A stretch of 64,000 bases of DNA, taken from an uncultured Lachnospiraceae bacterium (GTDB taxonomy: Bacteria > Bacillota > Clostridia > Lachnospirales > Lachnospiraceae). Below are positions 33,245 through 42,104 of this stretch, piece by piece. The stretch is taken from contig CAJTXP010000005.1 in the NCBI GenBank assembly GCA_910583615.1, forward strand, positions 1 to 64,000, given 5' to 3'. Below the pieces are notes generated by a model. It was given only the letters and a program-made list of their open reading frames with translations. It ran no database searches and was not told where the DNA came from. Within the stretch, counting starts at the first letter, position 1. Each line of letters starts with the position of its first letter. Made by a program: the position numbers and the translations under genes.

Positions 33245-34945
33245 ATGAGCAACAGATTTGGATACAGAACCGGGAAACGAATGGCGGCGGCAGTTCTTGC
33301 GGTGTGTATGGCCGTCTCCCTTACGGGCTGCGCGGGCAGGAGGAAGATCAACGACGGAACGTTCCGTCCGGTGGATGAGGCGGAGCTTGCATTTCCCCTG
33401 AAGGAAAAGACCGTGCTGACCGGAATGATCAGTTATCCGCCCAATACGGAATCCGAGCCCAACAACCGGACAATCTTTCGACGCCTGCAGGAGCAGACCA
33501 ATGTGGAGATCGACTGGACGGCGATCCAGTCCGACCAGTGGCCGGATAAAATTTCCCTGAATATGTCGGACCCGAACAAGCTGACGGACTTTATCTTTTC
33601 GGCGGGATTTACAGACAGCAACCTGTTAAAATACGCAGATTACGGCGCGATTATCCCGCTGGAACAATACATTGACGCGTACATGCCGAATCTGAAGTCG
33701 ATATTTGACCGATATCCGGAATACCGGACCATGTGTACGGATGTAAACGGACATATCTGGGCGCTGCCGTGGATTGAGCAGCTCGGTTCCAACAAGACGG
33801 CTATCCAGACGGTGGGAGGCATGAGTTTTATTAACAAAAAATGGCTGGATTTTCTGGGGCTTGAGATTCCGGAAACGGTGGACGAATTCGAGGAAGTCCT
33901 GATTCAGTTCCGTGATCATGCATCCGAACTTCAGGAGGAATTTGGAATTGAAGGAAGCATTATTCCCATGTCCTGCATTGTCAACGACGGGGACCAGGAC
34001 CCGTCGATCCTGATCAACGGCTTCGGAGAAGGATATGGGGAGGTGGATAAAGACAAGAACAACGGCAGGCATATTGTCGTTACAGATGAGCAGAAAGTAA
34101 TCTGCAGCGCCACGCAGGAAGGCTATAAGAAAGGAATTGAGTGGCTGCATAAGCTGTACGAAGAGAATCTGATCGATCCGGAAGCATTTACCCAGGAATG
34201 GTCCACCTATGTATCCAAAGGAAAGTCCGGACGTTACGGCGTATGCTTCAGCTGGGATGTGGGAAATATCGACAACCTGAAAGACTGGGTGCCGCTTCCG
34301 GTTCTGACGGCGGATACCCGCAACCTGACGCCCCAGAACGGTTCTTTTACCAGCGGGTTTGACCGCGGACGCTGTGTGGTGACTTCCGTGGCGGAAAATC
34401 CGGCGCTGGTATGCGCATGGCTGGATCAGATGTACGCGCCGCTGCAGTCTCCGCAGAACAACTGGGGAACCTACGGGGAGGATGACGATTTTGATATCTT
34501 CGAGATGGGGAAAAATGCAGACGGCGAGGATATGTTAAGACATGCGCCTCTGGGCGACGCGTCTCCGGTGGAAGTCAGGGAGGCGGAATCGGTAGGAGGT
34601 CCTCTTGCCATACTGGATGAATATTATGACGTGTATGTGACCTGCCCGGATGACGCTCAGTACCGTCTGGACTGGATCGAAGAATATTATACGCCCGATA
34701 TGCACACGCAGTATGTGTATCCAAATATTTTCATGAGCCGCGAGGATACGGAGAAGCTTTCCAATCTTCAGGCAGATATTCATAAAGAGATCAAGACAAA
34801 AAAAGCGGACTGGATCATGAACGGATTTACAGATAAGGACTGGGAGGAATATCTGGATAAACTGGAAGCCTACGGACTCAGTGAATATCTGGCATTATTC
34901 CAGAAATATCTGGATTCGTATAACGCAAGCATGGAAGGAAAATAA
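33245..34945 (+). CDS. Sugar ABC transporter substrate-binding lipoprotein
   Basis: A 566-residue lipoprotein: signal peptide RMAAAVLAVCMAVSLTGC with lipobox LTGC, then a large family-1-type binding domain (for example TNVEIDWTAIQSD, DFIFSAGFTDSNLLKYADYGAIIPLEQYI, WIEQLGSNKTAIQT). The size matches LplA/YtcQ-type binding proteins of this transporter class. It is third in the operon, before the remains of a GH32 gene. The substrate is therefore plausibly a fructoside or other oligosaccharide, but the enzyme that would show this is broken. Confidence 0.87.
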   Translation: MSNRFGYRTGKRMAAAVLAVCMAVSLTGCAGRRKINDGTFRPVDEAELAFPLKEKTVLTGMISYPPNTESEPNNRTIFRRLQEQTNVEIDWTAIQSDQWPDKISLNMSDPNKLTDFIFSAGFTDSNLLKYADYGAIIPLEQYIDAYMPNLKSIFDRYPEYRTMCTDVNGHIWALPWIEQLGSNKTAIQTVGGMSFINKKWLDFLGLEIPETVDEFEEVLIQFRDHASELQEEFGIEGSIIPMSCIVNDGDQDPSILINGFGEGYGEVDKDKNNGRHIVVTDEQKVICSATQEGYKKGIEWLHKLYEENLIDPEAFTQEWSTYVSKGKSGRYGVCFSWDVGNIDNLKDWVPLPVLTADTRNLTPQNGSFTSGFDRGRCVVTSVAENPALVCAWLDQMYAPLQSPQNNWGTYGEDDDFDIFEMGKNADGEDMLRHAPLGDASPVEVREAESVGGPLAILDEYYDVYVTCPDDAQYRLDWIEEYYTPDMHTQYVYPNIFMSREDTEKLSNLQADIHKEIKTKKADWIMNGFTDKDWEEYLDKLEAYGLSEYLALFQKYLDSYNASMEGK

Positions 34946-35076
34946 ATCATTCCAATCATAATTCATATATTTGGTGTTTAAAAACTGCCGAAAAAGTATG
35001 ATAAACGCCACCAGAGAGCGAGAACGATGAGTGCAGAAATCCAGTGCCGTTTATTCAGTGGGAAAGGAAAAGAGTG

Positions 35077-36234
35077 ATGACAAGTCAGACATTACGTGAA
35101 GCGCGAAAATATGAAGAAGCTTCTGAAAAATTAATAAAAGCAGAGGAGCGTCCCGGTTTTCACCTGACTCCGCGTACGGGCTGGATTATGAGAAATATGA
35201 ACAGAATCCCGTGCTGGACGATACGGACCTTCCGGAAGGCAGCAGCCGGTTTGACTTCCGTGATCCCCGGATCTGGAGACACACGGACGGAACCTACCGG
35301 TGCGTGGTGGGTTCCCGTCCGGCAGACGGAAGCGGGCAGATCCTGCTGTATGCCAGCGGGGACGGTTTTCACTGGAAATTCAAAAGCGTGCTGGTTTCCA
35401 ATCACGACCGGTTCGGGAAGATGTGGGAATGCCCGGATTTTTTCGAACTGGACGGGAAGTGGGTGCTGCTTGTAAGCCCCCAGGATATGCTCCCGGAAGG
35501 GTTTGAATACCATAATGGAAACGGAACGCTCTGCCTGATCGGTGATTACGACGAGGAGACCGGGACATTTAAGGAAACGCATGATCAGTCCATCGACTAC
35601 GGGATTGATTTTTACGCGGCGCAGACGGTCCTGGCGCCGGATTATGATCGGCTGGATGCAGAACTGGGACGCCTGCAGTATGCGTTCGCCGGAAGATCCG
35701 TGGATGGGGCAGATGAGCCTGCCAAGAGAGCTGTCGGTCAGAGACGGCAGGCTGTACCAGCGGCCGGTCCGGGAACTGGACGCCATGCGGCGCCGTCAGA
35801 TACAATACACGAATGTGGCAGTTTCGGGAGTGGTGAAACTGGATGGCCTCCGGGGAAGAATGGTGGATATGGAGCTTAGGATCCGCCCGGAAGACCTGCA
35901 GAATCCATATCAGAAATTTGCGGTTCGTTTTGCGCAGAATGACCGGTACTATACATCCTTAAGCTTCCGGCCGCGGGAATCGATTCTGAAAATCGACCGG
36001 AAGTTCTCCGGCTCCAGAAGAGCCATTATTCATCAGCGGCGCAGTCTGGTAAAGACTGCAGACGGAGAGCTGAAGTTACGGATCATACTGGACCGGTTCA
36101 GCGTGGAAGTCTTCGTGAACGACGGGGAACAGGTGCTGACTGCGACCATGTATACAGAGCAGGAAGCGGATGGAATCTCATTCTTTGCGGACGGAACGGC
36201 GCAGATCGATGTTGCAGCATATGATCTTCAATAA
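35077..36234 (+). pseudogene. Glycoside hydrolase family 32 (beta-fructosidase) remnant
   Basis: The start (MTSQTLREARKYEEASEKL) with RBS GGAAAGG leads to RPGFHLTPRTGW, where GH32 enzymes continue into the catalytic W-M-N-D-P-N-G motif. Here that motif and roughly 100 following residues are gone, and the frame shifts into GLDYEKYEQNPVLDD. The retained parts include FRDPRIW (transition-state Asp), GKMWECPDFF (acid/base Glu) and YGIDFYAAQTVLAPD. A second frame break at about 35638 leads to IMIGWMQNWDACSMRS, QMSLPRELSV and a C-terminal beta-sandwich domain ending DVAAYDLQ. Loss of the nucleophile and two frame breaks make it non-functional. Confidence 0.88.
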
Positions 36235-37946
36235 CGTTCTGATTCCGCCATCCGCACCATGCAGGTGTTTCTGCGGCAGGCGATGCCGTACTTGAGGATC
36301 GTATCCATGTCATCCTCCATCAGGCGGTCTGCATAATTTTTTTCCTCGATCTGTTCCAGCGCTTTCTGGCAGGCGGCTTCCAGATTCCGGCTTTCCGAAT
36401 ATTTGATCTCGATTACGATCCCGATGTTTTTATCCGGAAGCTCGATCAGGATGTCGCTGTAGCCGATGCCGGATTCGACGCTGGACAGAAGAAGCCAGTC
36501 CTCCCGGTGGCTTAAAAGTCCCAGCAGGATGCCGTGGTAAAAATTTTCTTTTCGCTCTTTGCGCACGGCGGTATCCCGGATGCTGATGGTTTTCTTCAAG
36601 TAAGAAGCAAACTGATGTTCGATTGCCGCGGGATCGCCCTGGCAGAAGGCTTCGCAGAAGGCGTCCAGTGCGGGCGCGTCTTCTCTTGCCTCCTTCTGAA
36701 ACCAGTCCAGGATCTGCTCGGTAAAGATCATGCGGATTTCCCGGTTGGGAATGACCAGCTCGTAAGTGTTCAGATCGATCTCTGCCTTTTTGGTGAGGTA
36801 GCCGGTGGTGAAGAGGACGCTCCACAGGTTGTCAAGGCTGTCATACAGCTCCCGATAAGTGAGCTCTTCGTTGATTTTTTTGATGACAGCGTCCCCGTTC
36901 ACCAGACGGTCCAGCTCCATCCGGGTCTGCGGAGTCGCTTTCTGAAGCAGCGTACGGATGATGGAATTGCCGCTGGAGTTGATCCAGTAGGCCCGGGGCC
37001 GGGCGTCCGGATTGACCCGGAGGCGGCTTACATGATTGATCACATCCCAGGGACAATAGATACTTGTTTCTCCAAAACGGTAACCGTCATACCATTCTTT
37101 CAGGTCGCTGTATTTGTCATGCAGTCCATAGTATTCCAGCAGGGCTTTTACTTCTGCATCGGTGAACCCAAAATGTTCATGGAACAGATCGTCGGTAATG
37201 GAAATGACGTTCAAGTTGTTCAGACCGGTAAAGATGCTTTCCTTTGCAATCCGCAGGCAGCCGGTGAGAACGGCGAACTGCAGGCTTTCGTTGGTCTTGA
37301 GGGCCTGCCCGAACATACTCCGGATCAGGTCCACCATTTCGTCGTAATAGCCGTTCTGCTGCGCCCTGTCCAGAGGGACGTCGTACTCGTCGATGAGAAG
37401 GATGGCTTTTTGTCCATAATGTCTGCAGAGAAGCTGCGACAGGGTCCGGAGACTTCCCTTGAGCACGTCATCGGACATGGGAAATTCCTGCAGACTGTCA
37501 GCATCCGTGTGGATCAGACGCCGGTAACGTTCTTTCTCTTCGGCGGAAAGGCGTTCGCTGTCCATAAGAAACTGGAACCGCAGCGCTTCGCTGCCGATGA
37601 TGGAACAGAGAAGCGCCTGCGCCTTTTTAAAATTCTGCGCCTCTGCATTTTTCAGTGTGATGGAGATCACCGGAAATTTTCCCATATAGTGCTCACAGAG
37701 CTCCCGTTCCTCTGCGACAGCAAGTCCCTGGAACAGCTCCGGATCGCAGCCGAAGGAAAAGAAATATTTGAGCATGCTCATGTTCAGGGATTTTCCGAAC
37801 CGGCGGGGACGGGTGAAGAGATTGATTTCTCCCCAGTTGTTCAGGAGCTCTGTGATCATGCCGGTCTTATCCACATAGTAAAATCCTTCTGTGCGGATCT
37901 TTTTAAAATCTTCAATGCCGATGGGCAGTTTTGCAGGAGTTTTCAA
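36228..37946 (-). CDS. AAA-ATPase-like / PD-(D/E)XK nuclease domain protein 1
   Basis: A 572-residue protein of the widespread 'predicted AAA-ATPase plus DUF1703' family. N-terminal part: KLPIGIEDFKKIRTEGFYYVDKTG, P-loop-like FTRPRRFGKSLNMSML, Walker B-like AILLIDEYDVPLDRA. C-terminal PD-(D/E)XK domain: YSDILIELPDKNIGIVIEIKY. The TTG at 37946 has GGGGG-AG 7 bases upstream; another TTG 12 codons earlier is possible. Such genes are multi-copy in gut bacteria; no function is established. It starts right at the end of the GH32 remnant. Confidence 0.8.
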   Translation of the reverse strand: MKTPAKLPIGIEDFKKIRTEGFYYVDKTGMITELLNNWGEINLFTRPRRFGKSLNMSMLKYFFSFGCDPELFQGLAVAEERELCEHYMGKFPVISITLKNAEAQNFKKAQALLCSIIGSEALRFQFLMDSERLSAEEKERYRRLIHTDADSLQEFPMSDDVLKGSLRTLSQLLCRHYGQKAILLIDEYDVPLDRAQQNGYYDEMVDLIRSMFGQALKTNESLQFAVLTGCLRIAKESIFTGLNNLNVISITDDLFHEHFGFTDAEVKALLEYYGLHDKYSDLKEWYDGYRFGETSIYCPWDVINHVSRLRVNPDARPRAYWINSSGNSIIRTLLQKATPQTRMELDRLVNGDAVIKKINEELTYRELYDSLDNLWSVLFTTGYLTKKAEIDLNTYELVIPNREIRMIFTEQILDWFQKEAREDAPALDAFCEAFCQGDPAAIEHQFASYLKKTISIRDTAVRKERKENFYHGILLGLLSHREDWLLLSSVESGIGYSDILIELPDKNIGIVIEIKYSESRNLEAACQKALEQIEEKNYADRLMEDDMDTILKYGIACRRNTCMVRMAESERY

Positions 37947-38018
37947 GTGCGCTCCCCCTTTCTTTTCATTGTTCTGTTTCAAGCCGTTCCCAAGCGGATG
38001 AAATTTCCGGGAAATTTC

Positions 38019-39614
38019 TTAGAAAGCTGCCGGCGGAATCGTAAACCGTTCGATCCGGCACTGGTGCTTTCGCTCACCTGCAGGGGCTTCGCGGTTATAG
38101 CTGATTCCCACCAGCAGGATCTCTCCCCCATATTCTTTGACTGCCTCCGGATACCGACGGTTTTTGATCTGTGCAATGGCGCCGTCCGCGGACTGGTTCC
38201 ATTTTAATTCCACGATCAGAGCCGGCAGTATGGAACCTCTTTTGGGAAAATACACAATATCTGCGTAGCCGGACCCCGCCGGTAATTCCTCGAACATCAG
38301 GTACTCGTCCCCATAGCTGAAGTAGGCGCGCTTGATCACGCTGCGCAGCGCCTGTTCGTTGTTATAATACAGAGGAGCTTCTTCTTCATGGATCTTCTCA
38401 ATCTGGTCTGCAACGGCTTCTTCTTTTCCGTGAATGGTGTCGATGATGAGCTGATCGCTCTCCCGTACCCGCCGGATAGTATCGTCCCGCTTTACCTGCC
38501 GTACGGCTTTGGCAAATTCCCGGCGGATCTCTTCGTTTGGAATGTGTACGGTCTGTGTCTCTTCATCATAGGCCAGATAGCCCAGATGGATCAACAGTGT
38601 CAGCACGTCGTTCCGGTCCCGGAAAGTCACCAGATCGTTTGCAAAGCCGTTCGTATCTACGCGGGTTTCCACTCCGCCGATCAGCTCTGCGACCGTTTTC
38701 CCCAGTCCGTCAAAATCAAGATTGATATATCCCATCAGGCTTTCTGCTGCAGAAGTCTGCGTCCAGTAGGAGTCAAAATCATGGTGATAAAGCGCCTTCA
38801 TAACGGAATTGGGATTATAGACGGAGGCCAGATCCCGGAAGGAATATCCGTCGTACCACTGTTTCATTTTTTCAAAATCGCTGCCGTAGTCCGCACAGAG
38901 CTTCTTCACTTCCGCTTCGGTAAATCCCACGTATGCTGCAAACTGTCTTGGCTTAATCATGGTATATTCCCAGAAATCAGATATGGCTGACTGGGAGCCG
39001 TCCTTTTTAATGGGCAGGATACCGGTCATATATGCCGCCGCAAATATTTTATCTGTCATTCCGCTGTTTTTGAACAGAGAACGCAAAAATTCCAGATATT
39101 TCCGCTGCAGGTCCGGGCGTTCCTTTGCTTCCCGGATCGGAGCGTCCCACTCGTCGATGATCATGATAAATTTATTTCCCGCGGTCTGGGCGGCATTGGC
39201 CAGAGTCGCCGCAAAGCCTTCCGCAGCCTTCCGCGCAGGATACTGTTCCGTCAGTTCCCGCACCACATTCCGCTGAATATAAGATACCATATCATCCAGA
39301 GAAGCTTCTCCGATCGCCTCTGTCATGTCCAGATAGATGACGTCATACTGATTCATGTGTTTTCGATACTGTGGGTCGCCGGCGATTGCCAGATCGTCAA
39401 AAAGCATGGACGAATCACAGGTTTTGTCATAATAGGCGCATAACATTTTCGCGGCAAAAGATTTTCCGAAACGCCGGGGCCTGCTGACGCAGGTCAAACA
39501 TCTTGGAGTATCAATGGTTTGGTTGACCAGGCGGATCAGGCCGGTTTTATCTATATAAATATTTTTTCTGATTCTGGTAAATCCGCTGTTTCCGGGGTTT
39601 ACATAATTTCCCAT
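38019..39614 (-). CDS. AAA-ATPase-like / PD-(D/E)XK nuclease domain protein 2
   Basis: A 531-residue member of the same broad family but clearly different in sequence from its neighbour: NSGFTRIRKNIYIDKTGLI, P-loop-like VSRPRRFGKSFAAKML, Walker B-like KFIMIIDEWDAPI, and C-terminal YADIVYFPKRGSILPALIVELKW as nuclease core. Not a recent duplicate of protein 1. A GGGGAGG lies about 10 bases before the ATG. The two genes in a row beside broken sugar genes and Rpn genes mark an accessory, recombining region. Confidence 0.8.
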   Translation of the reverse strand: MGNYVNPGNSGFTRIRKNIYIDKTGLIRLVNQTIDTPRCLTCVSRPRRFGKSFAAKMLCAYYDKTCDSSMLFDDLAIAGDPQYRKHMNQYDVIYLDMTEAIGEASLDDMVSYIQRNVVRELTEQYPARKAAEGFAATLANAAQTAGNKFIMIIDEWDAPIREAKERPDLQRKYLEFLRSLFKNSGMTDKIFAAAYMTGILPIKKDGSQSAISDFWEYTMIKPRQFAAYVGFTEAEVKKLCADYGSDFEKMKQWYDGYSFRDLASVYNPNSVMKALYHHDFDSYWTQTSAAESLMGYINLDFDGLGKTVAELIGGVETRVDTNGFANDLVTFRDRNDVLTLLIHLGYLAYDEETQTVHIPNEEIRREFAKAVRQVKRDDTIRRVRESDQLIIDTIHGKEEAVADQIEKIHEEEAPLYYNNEQALRSVIKRAYFSYGDEYLMFEELPAGSGYADIVYFPKRGSILPALIVELKWNQSADGAIAQIKNRRYPEAVKEYGGEILLVGISYNREAPAGERKHQCRIERFTIPPAAF

Positions 39615-39833
39615 TTCCCTGTTGCCTCCCCATGTTTCATTCCGGCCGGAGTGCTTTTTTCACACATTTCCTGTTATTTCATGTCCCTGCTTCTATTATA
39701 CCCGTACTGCCTTCTTTTCACAATAAAAGATTCAAAAGGATGAACTATTTGCAAAAGAAGTCCGGAAGGGACGGCTGTATATTTTGTGGAAAATGCCGGT
39801 TTGCGGAGGGGTTTCACGGAAAAAGCGGGCAGA

Positions 39834-39890
39834 TTTCCTAACAGCTAGGAAAGAGATTGGCTGCTCTTTTCCGCAGATCCGGACTATAAT
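39834..39890 (+). promoter_or_regulatory. Palindromic operator and promoter of the glycoasparaginase PTS operon
   Basis: The palindrome TTTCCTAACAGCTAGGAAA (39834-39852) is followed after exactly 32 bp by TATAAT (39885-39890); the EIIA ATG is 26 bases later. It repeats the arrangement at 22505-22561, including a similar A/G-TCCGG stretch just before the -10. The -35 position (TGCTCT) is poor. The remaining gap from 39615 to 39833 shows nothing else recognisable. Confidence 0.65.
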
Positions 39891-39916
39891 AGGATCAGAT
39901 AAAAGAAAGGAGGAGC

Positions 39917-40255
39917 ATGCGGGTGGAAGGATTAGAAATGACCTGTTTTCAGATCATATCCAGCGTGGGAACGGCGCGTTCCAGTTACATTGAGGCGATC
40001 CAGAAGGCAAAGGCCGGGGATTTTGAGGGGGCGAAGGACTGTCTGGAAGCAGGGCAGCAGGAGTTCCTGAAAGGGCACGAAGCGCATTTCGGACTGCTCC
40101 AGAAAGAGACGAACGGCGAGCAGGTGGGAGGTTCCCTGCTTTTGATCCACGCGGAGGATCAGCTTATGAGCGCCGAAGGTTTCAAGATCATCGCAGAAGA
40201 GATGATTGCAGCTTACAGACGAATCGACGAACTGGAAAAAAAGCTGGCGCAGTAG
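39917..40255 (+). CDS. PTS lactose/cellobiose-family EIIA
   Basis: A 112-residue all-helical phosphocarrier that passes phosphate from HPr to EIIB. The phosphorylated His is H78 in LLLIHAEDQLMSAEGF, and family motifs ISSVGTARSSYIEA and AKAGDFEGAKDCL are present. AAAGGAGG precedes the ATG. It is the first gene of an operon containing EIIB, EIIC, a GrdB-like domain and an aspartylglucosaminidase. Confidence 0.92.
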   Translation: MRVEGLEMTCFQIISSVGTARSSYIEAIQKAKAGDFEGAKDCLEAGQQEFLKGHEAHFGLLQKETNGEQVGGSLLLIHAEDQLMSAEGFKIIAEEMIAAYRRIDELEKKLAQ

Positions 40256-40268
40256 CCGGCAAAAAACA

Positions 40269-40358
40269 GCATCTGCCCGAAAGCAGCCCCGGAAGGATTT
40301 TACGGAGCGAAGAGAGGGAAAATGCTTCCAGACGCGGGGGCGGAGTTAGGTCAGATGC
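40269..40358 (+). repeat. Structured hairpin repeat, copy A (before EIIB)
   Basis: Outer stem GCATCTG (40269-40275) with CAGATGC (40352-40358); inner stem GGAAGGATTTT (40291-40301) with AAAATGCTTCC (40319-40329), with CCCC/GGGG beside it. It is followed by GGAACTGAAATGAGAAAGGAGAG-type sequence leading into the EIIB ribosome-binding site. Related copies lie at 42682-43006 and 60943-61100. Confidence 0.75.
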
Positions 40359-40389
40359 GGAACTGAAATGAGAAAGGAGAGAGTGTTTT

Positions 40390-40710
40390 ATGAAAAGAGT
40401 ATATTTATTCTGCAGTGCAGGAATGTCTACCAGCATGCTGGCAAGCAAGATGCAGGGGGTGGCGACGGACCACGGACTTCCCATTGAGGTGGAGGCGTTT
40501 CCGGACGGAAAGATCGCGCAGATCGTGGAGGAAAAGCATCCTGACGTGATTCTTTTAGGACCGCAGGTCAAGTACCGCTATCAGGAAGTAGTGGACAAAT
40601 TCGGTTCCACCGGAATCCCCATCGCTGTCATCGACCAGACCGCGTACGGGATGATGGACGGGGAAAAGGTGCTTAAGACAGCCATCAAAATGATGAAGGC
40701 AGCAAAATAG
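40390..40710 (+). CDS. PTS lactose/cellobiose-family EIIB
   Basis: A 106-residue cytosolic EIIB. The phosphorylated Cys is C8 in the P-loop-like LFCSAGMSTSML. Further family elements are PDVILLGPQVKYRY and GIPIAVIDQTAYG. It is encoded after a structured repeat, with AAAGGAGAGAG upstream. It forms a separate polypeptide from EIIA and EIIC, as in cellobiose/chitobiose systems. Confidence 0.92.
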   Translation: MKRVYLFCSAGMSTSMLASKMQGVATDHGLPIEVEAFPDGKIAQIVEEKHPDVILLGPQVKYRYQEVVDKFGSTGIPIAVIDQTAYGMMDGEKVLKTAIKMMKAAK

Positions 40711-40739
40711 CTGCAGAACAATAACAGGGGGAAAAGCTG

Positions 40740-42074
40740 ATGTTACAAAAATTAGAGAGTTTTTTCATGCCGCTGGCAGAGAAAATCGGAAAGAATAAAT
40801 ATCTGATCGCCGTCAGAGACGGTTTTCTGTTATCCATGCCGCTGTTGATCGTAGGATCCTTCTTCCTGCTGATCGCCAACTTCCCGATCCCGGGATGGAC
40901 GGAGTTCTGGGGACAGTTTTTCGGGGAAAACTGGGCGTCCTATTTTGCAAAACCGACAGATGCCACCTTTTCTATCATGGCAATCCTGGCCGTGGTGGGG
41001 ATCGGCTACTCCTTTGCGGAGCAAATGAAGGTGGACCGGCTGTTCGGCGCGGCCATCTCACTGGTGTGCTGGTTCCTGATCATGCCCTATGAGATCCTGT
41101 TTGAAGAGTCTGTGGTATCCGGCATCCCGCTGGGATGGGTCGGTTCCAAGGGAATCTTCGTGGGCATCATCTGCGCTTTTCTGGCCGTCCATGTGTATGC
41201 ATGGGTAGACAGCAAAGGCTGGGTTATCAAGATGCCCGACGGCGTGCCGCCTACTGTGGAAAAATCCTTCGCGGCGTTGATTCCGGCGGGAATGTCCGTA
41301 CTGGTGTTCTTTGTGATCAATGTGATCTTCGCCATGACGCCTTACGGCAATGCCTTTGATTTTGTATTTGAGATTCTGCAGACGCCGCTTCTGGCCCTTG
41401 GAAACACCCTTCCGGCCATGGTGATTGCGTACATTTTCCTGCACTTTTTCTGGTTCTTCGGCGTCAACGGCGGTTCCGTGGTAGGTGCGGTGTTCAACCC
41501 GATTCTGCAGACCCTGTCCGCAGAGAACTTGGCGGCATTCCAGGCAGGAGACGCCATGCCCAATATTATCTGTCAGCAGTTCCAGGATCTGTTCGCTACC
41601 TTTGGAGGAGCCGGCTCCACGCTTTCGCTTCTGATTGCCATGCTGCTCTTCTGCAAATCCAAACGGATCAAGGAGCTGGGCAAGCTGGCGATTATCCCGG
41701 GATGCTTCGGGATCAATGAGCCGATCATCTTCGGTCTTCCGATCCTGTTGAACCCGATGATGCTGATTCCGTTCATGCTGGTGCCGACGATCAATATTAT
41801 CATTTCCTATATCTGCATGAGCATTGGCCTGGTGCCCATCTGTACCGGCGTCGCGATCCCGTGGACCATGCCGGTCATCATCTCCGGATTTTTATCCACC
41901 GGATGGCAGGGAGCGGTTCTGCAGGCGCTGCTTCTGATCCTGGGAGTCTTCCTGTATATGCCGTTCATCAAGATGATGGATAAGCAGTATCTGGCGGACG
42001 AGACGAAGGGAACGGATGAGACAGAAGATGAGGACGATTTCTCACTGGACGATCTGTCCTTTGACGACATGTAA
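40740..42074 (+). CDS. PTS cellobiose/chitobiose-family EIIC
   Basis: A 444-residue membrane transporter of the Lac/Cel family with about ten membrane segments. Typical elements: MPLAEKIGKNKYLIAVRDGFLLSMPLLIVGS at the start, FWFFGVNGGSVVG and PGCFGINEPIIFGLPI (conserved substrate-site Asn-Glu-Pro). The C-terminus carries a very acidic tail (ETEDEDDFSLDDLSFDDM), not part of the core. Lac/Cel PTS members carry beta-linked glycosides, including GlcNAc disaccharides; with the aspartylglucosaminidase downstream, a GlcNAc-Asn-type substrate is suggested. Confidence 0.9.
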   Translation: MLQKLESFFMPLAEKIGKNKYLIAVRDGFLLSMPLLIVGSFFLLIANFPIPGWTEFWGQFFGENWASYFAKPTDATFSIMAILAVVGIGYSFAEQMKVDRLFGAAISLVCWFLIMPYEILFEESVVSGIPLGWVGSKGIFVGIICAFLAVHVYAWVDSKGWVIKMPDGVPPTVEKSFAALIPAGMSVLVFFVINVIFAMTPYGNAFDFVFEILQTPLLALGNTLPAMVIAYIFLHFFWFFGVNGGSVVGAVFNPILQTLSAENLAAFQAGDAMPNIICQQFQDLFATFGGAGSTLSLLIAMLLFCKSKRIKELGKLAIIPGCFGINEPIIFGLPILLNPMMLIPFMLVPTINIIISYICMSIGLVPICTGVAIPWTMPVIISGFLSTGWQGAVLQALLLILGVFLYMPFIKMMDKQYLADETKGTDETEDEDDFSLDDLSFDDM

Positions 42075-42104
42075 CAGCAAGTACAACGACGATGGAGGGA
42101 TACC

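Noticed and set aside
36534..38207. A 557-codon plus-strand frame across the first AAA/PD-(D/E)XK gene.
   Set aside because: Antisense shadow of a gene with clear motifs; composition is not protein-like for any family.
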